From contig JAIDCJ010000010.1 in assembly GCA_029055875.1 (NCBI GenBank), positions 62,001 through 126,000 on the forward strand: 64,000 nt of DNA. The letters run 5' to 3'. Origin of the DNA: Clostridia bacterium (GTDB taxonomy: Bacteria; Bacillota; Clostridia; Christensenellales; Borkfalkiaceae). The first letter of the stretch is position 1, and every line of letters starts with the position of its first letter. Positions 60,202 to 64,000 of the stretch are shown here, piece after piece. The notes under the pieces were generated by a model. It searched no databases. It was given only the letters and a program-made list of their open reading frames with translations, and was not told where the DNA came from. Position numbers and translations under genes: made by a program.

Positions 60202-60262
60202 TTTGAATGACGGACTAACAATTTTTCCGATTTGAATGACGGACTTGGTCCGTCATTCAAAT
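60202..60262. repeat. TGAATGACGGAC repeat with 15-bp perfect hairpin
   Basis: TTTGAATGACGGACT at 60202-60216 recurs at 60231-60245, and the reverse complement follows at once, forming a perfect 15-bp stem with a TTG loop (60230-60262). TTAGGCTTTTTAG follows. It could be a terminator, a protein-binding repeat or a scar of an inserted element. Confidence 0.55.
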
Positions 60263-60382
60263 TAGGCTTTTTAGGGAACAAAATAGAGTGGGAGGTGCCA
60301 ATTTTGTTTCACATAAAGTTGTTTTCTCGAAGAATCCAGTTCAGAGAATGTATTTAGTGAATTACCCTTATCCTTGATAAAA

Positions 60383-60411
60383 TTGACTAGAAGTAAGACA
60401 CATGGTATAAT
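60383..60411 (+). promoter_or_regulatory. Promoter of the AT-rich unknown gene
   Basis: TTGACT (60383-60388), 17 nt, TATAAT (60406-60411). Confidence 0.8.
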
Positions 60412-60461
60412 TTTATAAGAAAAGTTTGTGTTTGAAATTTATTTTGCAAAAGAGAAATTAT

Positions 60462-62150
60462 ATGAAAGAGAAACTAAACGAAGTTGGTGTTTTAAACTCG
60501 ATAAAGATTGAGATTGGTCGGCTGGTAAAAAAGGCCCTTGATGCTGGTTTACACGACATTCCTTATCAAGTGTATAATGTTGCTCAGTGTAAATTAAGAA
60601 AGAGCATTTCCAAAAAGTTAATTGTTATTGAAAATGATTTGGTTGAGTGTATGAGATATCAGGAAAAGACTTATACGCTTCTGAACAATCTTTTAAAGAA
60701 ATTCACGGATGGGCAGGGAGATGCTTCTGAAAAGGATGTGATGGAGTTAATATTAAATACGGACAACTCTTTGTTTTTTTTAGATATTTCTTTAAATGAA
60801 AAAATAGGTGTAGCGTTACATTCATTTGTAAAAAAGGTGTCAGATGCTAAAAAGACATTTCTTGATATTTATTATATACACAAAATAGTTGAATTTGAAG
60901 GATACAGGATTGGGTTGTCGATTCCTCAAAATATTCAAAAATATTTTCTTAATGTCGTTGATAAGTATTTTGTGACAAATCCATCTCATGCTACCTCTGA
61001 GAGTTACTATTTATTAAAGCAAATTTCAGATGAGAAAAATTTCGATAAAGCATATTACTTGTATTATAATAATTTGGATTTGTTATTTGATTTTACATTT
61101 ATTAAAGTTAATGATGGGAAAGAAGGTACATTTGTTCCTGTAGATCTTTATCGCCCGTTTGAATCAGTTGAAAACATTTCAGAAAATCTATATTCACCAT
61201 TTCATGGTGGTAAGGTTAATTTTGTAAGTGGAATGACTACACAACGCATTTATAATATATCAATGACACAAAGAAATATTGCATTAGATGTCAATACAGT
61301 TTCGTATATAAGAACCATGGCTGATGGGCAGTTAGACAAGTTACAGTCTGACCATATCAAATACTTAATAGAAAATATAAATATTATTAAAGAAGCTTCG
61401 TCATTTGACTATTTGCCTTATATTCTAGAAAATTATGTTTTTTCACCTGAAAATGAAGAAAGAATATTAAAAACAGTAAATAGTTTTGAACACTATTTTT
61501 ATCCTAATAATGAAGAGCAATGTTCACGTTATTATGAGATTGTGAAAGCTACTTTTAAAAATGAGGAAATGATTGAGCAGACAAGAAGAGAATATTATGT
61601 CGGATATGCGCTCCTCGTACTAATTTGTTTCATAAATTTCAAATTTAGCAAAATGAAGACATTGCAGAAATTAGAGGAATTCTGCTCATATATGAATGGG
61701 ATGCTTTTTCTTTTTCGTGAGCCTTTTGTCGAAGTTGCGTTTCAGTTTTTTGAATTAGGGAATCAATATCGATTTTTTAAGAAAATTCAAATTAATGCAA
61801 AGAATATCCTTAAAGATTTAAAGAATATGGCGTGGGATGTTTTTCATCTTTGGAGTCTTGAGGCGAGATGTTCAACAGAGGATAAGGGTGCGGATTTATT
61901 GGTTCCTTATTTTTACTGCTTCGATAAAGGGTTACTAGAATTAAAAGAGTGCTTTGATTTGGAAACATTATTTGTTAATAAACGAACAAAGGAGAGAATA
62001 TGTTTCTATCATAAGCATTCGTATCCAATGGAAATTATTGAAAAATATAAGACTATTGAAAAGGAGAGGGAGCGTAGAGAAAAATTTTCGTATGAAAATA
62101 TTATGATTCAAATTGGATGTTTAGAGAATGAGATAAACTCATTATGGTAA
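60462..62150 (+). CDS. Unrecognised AT-rich protein (562 aa)
   Basis: A cytosolic protein of about 562 residues with no domain I recognise. It is mostly helical and rich in Lys, Glu, Tyr, Phe and Asn. One moderately hydrophobic segment (YYVGYALLVLICFINFKF, about 390) could be a buried helix. The C-terminus is charged (EKERERREKFSYEN). It is among the most AT-rich genes in the window, has its own consensus promoter and terminator, and stands directly before a regulator and type I restriction genes. That context suggests recent acquisition and possibly a defence role, but nothing in the sequence shows an activity. I choose ATG 60462; the frame extends to TTG 60426. Confidence 0.6.
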   Translation: MKEKLNEVGVLNSIKIEIGRLVKKALDAGLHDIPYQVYNVAQCKLRKSISKKLIVIENDLVECMRYQEKTYTLLNNLLKKFTDGQGDASEKDVMELILNTDNSLFFLDISLNEKIGVALHSFVKKVSDAKKTFLDIYYIHKIVEFEGYRIGLSIPQNIQKYFLNVVDKYFVTNPSHATSESYYLLKQISDEKNFDKAYYLYYNNLDLLFDFTFIKVNDGKEGTFVPVDLYRPFESVENISENLYSPFHGGKVNFVSGMTTQRIYNISMTQRNIALDVNTVSYIRTMADGQLDKLQSDHIKYLIENINIIKEASSFDYLPYILENYVFSPENEERILKTVNSFEHYFYPNNEEQCSRYYEIVKATFKNEEMIEQTRREYYVGYALLVLICFINFKFSKMKTLQKLEEFCSYMNGMLFLFREPFVEVAFQFFELGNQYRFFKKIQINAKNILKDLKNMAWDVFHLWSLEARCSTEDKGADLLVPYFYCFDKGLLELKECFDLETLFVNKRTKERICFYHKHSYPMEIIEKYKTIEKERERREKFSYENIMIQIGCLENEINSLW

Positions 62151-62230
62151 GGCAGCATTTTGTATTATTAATGTACAGTTAAAGAATTTGAGTACTCTCG
62201 CAATTTTTTTATACTATGTTTATAGTTATC

Positions 62231-62269
62231 AATCGGTTTTACATTTCGTAAAACCGATTCTTTTATTTT
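62231..62269 (+). terminator. Terminator
   Basis: AATCGGTTTTAC pairs with GTAAAACCGATT around ATTTC, followed by CTTTTATTTT. Confidence 0.85.
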
Positions 62270-62306
62270 ACTGCAATAATATATTCTCCAATTTTTAGAG
62301 ATTATC

Positions 62307-62335
62307 TTGCAATTTTGTCTTTGAGGTATTATAAT
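62307..62335 (+). promoter_or_regulatory. Promoter of the HTH-hsd operon
   Basis: TTGCAA (62307-62312), 17 nt, TATAAT (62330-62335). Confidence 0.75.
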
Positions 62336-62369
62336 AAAAATAATTAATATATGACTAGGAGATTTCGGT

Positions 62370-62576
62370 ATGGCAGCAAGCTATAAAAGGTTGTGGAAAC
62401 TGCTGATTGATAAAGATATGAAGAAAGAAGATTTACGAAAAGCGGCAGGTATTACGACTACCGCTATGGCAAAATTGGGAAGGAATGAAAATATAAATAC
62501 GGAAGTTTTGCTGAAAATTTGCAAAGCTTTACATTGTGATATTTCGGACATTATGGAGATCGTTGAGGAAGATTGA
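62370..62576 (+). CDS. Small XRE/Cro-type HTH regulator (68 aa)
   Basis: The protein is essentially one helix-turn-helix domain: KRLWKLLIDKDMKKEDLRKA, AGITTTAMAKLGRNENI, NTEVLLKICKALHCDISDIM. Such YozG-like regulators often precede restriction-modification operons and delay restriction until methylation is established. It lies 70 bp before hsdM on the same strand behind a consensus promoter, so it probably controls the operon. Confidence 0.85.
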   Translation: MAASYKRLWKLLIDKDMKKEDLRKAAGITTTAMAKLGRNENINTEVLLKICKALHCDISDIMEIVEED

Positions 62577-62646
62577 ATATCACAGGAAGAGGATTAAGCA
62601 ATTTAAAATTTTAAGTATGCTTTAGAGATATAAAGGAGTGATTACA

Positions 62647-64000
62647 ATGGCAGATACGAGGAAAGAGCAGGAGAGAGCTGAGCTTCACAAAATGATATGG
62701 AACGCTGCGACCGATTTGGTACATGCTGGCGGTGTGGATGCGTGGGATTTCAAGCAATATGTTCTCGGTACAATGTTTTATCGCTACATATCAGAAAATA
62801 TTACGGAGTACATAAATGCCGGCGAACACGAAGCGGGTAATGTTGATTTTAATTATGCAAATCTTCCCGATTCCGAAGCCGAAGTCGCTTGTGAAGACTT
62901 AGTAAAATCGAAAGGGTTTTTCATTCTGCCTTCCGAACTGTTTTGTAATGTAAGAAAGCGGGCTGCGAAAGATGAAAATCTTAATGAAACGCTTGAAAAG
63001 ATTTTTAACCATATAGAAAGCTCAGCGCAGGGCGAAGAAAGCGAAGAAGATTTTAAAGGGCTGTTTGATGACTTTGATGTCAATTCAAATAAACTGGGCG
63101 CTACTGTTGCAAAGCGTAACGAAAAACTTGTAAAACTGTTGGATACCGTTGCCGAAATGAAACTTGGCAAGTATCAGGATAGTACGATTGATGCATTTGG
63201 CGATGCCTACGAATATCTGATGAGTATGTATGCCTCTAACGCTGGCAAGAAGGGCGGGGAGTTCTTCACTCCACAGGAAGTTTCCGAGCTGTTAACTCAT
63301 CTTGCAACGGTTGGTAAAAAAGAAGTAAATAAAGTTTACGACCCTGCTTGCGGTTCGGGTTCGCTCTTATTAAAAGCCGCGAAATTACTTGGTAAAGAGA
63401 ATATCCGTCAAGGGTTCTTCGGTCAGGAAATAAATATAACGACCTACAACCTCTGCCGTATCAATATGTTCTTGCACGATATTGGTCCCGATAAATTCGA
63501 TATCGCACACGGCGATACACTTATCGAGCCCGCACATTGGGATGACGAACCGTTTGAAGTTATCGTTTCCAATCCGCCATATTCTATACCTTGGGCGGGC
63601 GATGATAATCCGTTACTTATCAACGATACGCGCTATTCTCCTGCGGGGATCCTTGCTCCTAAATCAAAGGCGGACTTTGCATTTATTATGCACTCGCTTT
63701 CATGGCTCGCCAGTAACGGAACTGCGGCAATTGTTTGCTTCCCCGGAATCATGTATCGCGGTGGGGCAGAGCAAAAGATAAGGAAGTATTTGATAGAAAA
63801 CAATAAGATAGACTGTATTATTCAGCTTCCGTCAAATCTCTTTTTTGGCGCAACGATTTCAACTTGCATCATGGTTTTAAAGCACTCCAAATCGACGAAC
63901 GACGTGCTATTTATTGATGCAAGTAATGAGTTTGTAAAAGTTACGAACAATAACAAGTTAACGGATGCAAACCTCGATAGAGTTGTACAAGCATTTATTG
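62647..64000 (+). CDS. hsdM: Type I restriction-modification methylase subunit HsdM (cut by window end)
   Basis: The frame is open from ATG 62647 to the last base (451 codons visible). The N-terminal helical HsdM domain ([20 protein letters not shown], then [19 protein letters not shown]) is followed by an N6-adenine methyltransferase. Motif I is [15 protein letters not shown] (about 229-243) and motif IV is [11 protein letters not shown] (NPPY, about 311-314). [12 protein letters not shown] is the usual HsdM segment before motif I. HsdM with HsdS methylates the recognition adenine and with HsdR restricts foreign DNA. hsdS and hsdR are expected to the right. About 60 to 80 residues are missing at the C-terminus, judging by usual length. 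GGAG precedes the ATG. Confidence 0.95.
   Translation, partial: MADTRKEQERAELHKMIWNAATDLVHAGGVDAWDFKQYVLGTMFYRYISENITEYINAGEHEAGNVDFNYANLPDSEAEVACEDLVKSKGFFILPSELFCNVRKRAAKDENLNETLEKIFNHIESSAQGEESEEDFKGLFDDFDVNSNKLGATVAKRNEKLVKLLDTVAEMKLGKYQDSTIDAFGDAYEYLMSMYASNAGKKGGEFFTPQEVSELLTHLATVGKKEVNKVYDPACGSGSLLLKAAKLLGKENIRQGFFGQEINITTYNLCRINMFLHDIGPDKFDIAHGDTLIEPAHWDDEPFEVIVSNPPYSIPWAGDDNPLLINDTRYSPAGILAPKSKADFAFIMHSLSWLASNGTAAIVCFPGIMYRGGAEQKIRKYLIENNKIDCIIQLPSNLFFGATISTCIMVLKHSKSTNDVLFIDASNEFVKVTNNNKLTDANLDRVVQAFI

Larger units (their letters stand above)
59979..60461. other. Boundary stretch without genes
   Basis: It contains the regulator promoter, a 0A-box-like site, a terminator-like hairpin (60169-60187), a repeated TGAATGACGGAC element with a long hairpin (60202-60262) and the promoter of the next gene. 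Base composition changes here from core-like to strongly AT-rich. No reading frame seen. Confidence 0.6.

Overview
The window looks like a chromosome segment of an uncultured Gram-positive anaerobe of the Clostridia (Bacillota). Evidence: many secreted proteins with a lipobox Cys, AddAB instead of RecBCD, LytTR/GHKL two-component systems, a Spo0A-type DNA-binding domain, TilS, sigma-A type promoters, and Clostridia-type mobilizable elements. Core genes are moderately GC-rich. Three stretches are clearly AT-richer and foreign: 1-16.5 kb, the single gene at 44.8 kb, and everything after 60.4 kb.

Region 1 (1-16500) is mobile DNA beside a tRNA operon (fMet, Met, Glu). Two large serine recombinase genes (1655-3253 and 14956-16540) each run through the same 9-bp word TGGTGACCC, which at 16492 is the 3' end of the tRNA-Glu gene. 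I read this as two elements integrated in tandem at one site. The left one carries an accessory mobilization gene next to three perfect hairpins. The right one (about 13.3 kb) carries a MobV relaxase with a pMV158-like oriT and a set of likely anti-phage genes: a 1412-aa nuclease/STAND ATPase, a GmrSD-like DUF262/DUF1524 protein, and a regulator plus second nuclease/STAND ATPase pair. It also holds a structured RNA transcription unit (9688-9899) in front of a small beta-repeat protein. The right recombinase is frameshifted by a 13-bp tandem duplication.

Region 2 (16.9-36 kb) is core and surface biology: tilS, a TlpA-like lipoprotein, a terpenoid-cyclase-like protein, Ig-like (BIG2) lipoproteins, a LytTR response regulator with an AgrC-like kinase, a circularly permuted GH3 beta-glucosidase-like membrane protein and a GH16 lichenase-like lipoprotein. 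Together they suggest sensing and breakdown of a beta-glucan at the cell surface.

Region 3 (36-57 kb) is housekeeping: ppa, addB-addA, membrane and PRC-barrel proteins, an acetyltransferase-like protein, a methionine operon (trans-sulfuration enzyme, C-S lyase, metF, a separate MetH reactivation protein and MetH), a cobalamin riboswitch in front of a DUF4430 lipoprotein and an ECF-type S component, and a thioredoxin-reductase-like flavoprotein whose NADPH motif is missing. B12 uptake and B12-dependent methionine synthesis are therefore adjacent.

Region 4 (57-64 kb) holds an unusual signalling group: a GHKL membrane kinase, an 18-residue Trp-rich peptide gene behind an excellent ribosome binding site, and a response regulator ending in a Spo0A-like domain, with TGNCGAA (0A-box-like) sites in the intergenic DNA. 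After a repeat-bearing gap comes a second accessory block: an unrecognised 562-aa protein, a small HTH regulator and the start of a type I restriction-modification HsdM, cut by the window end.
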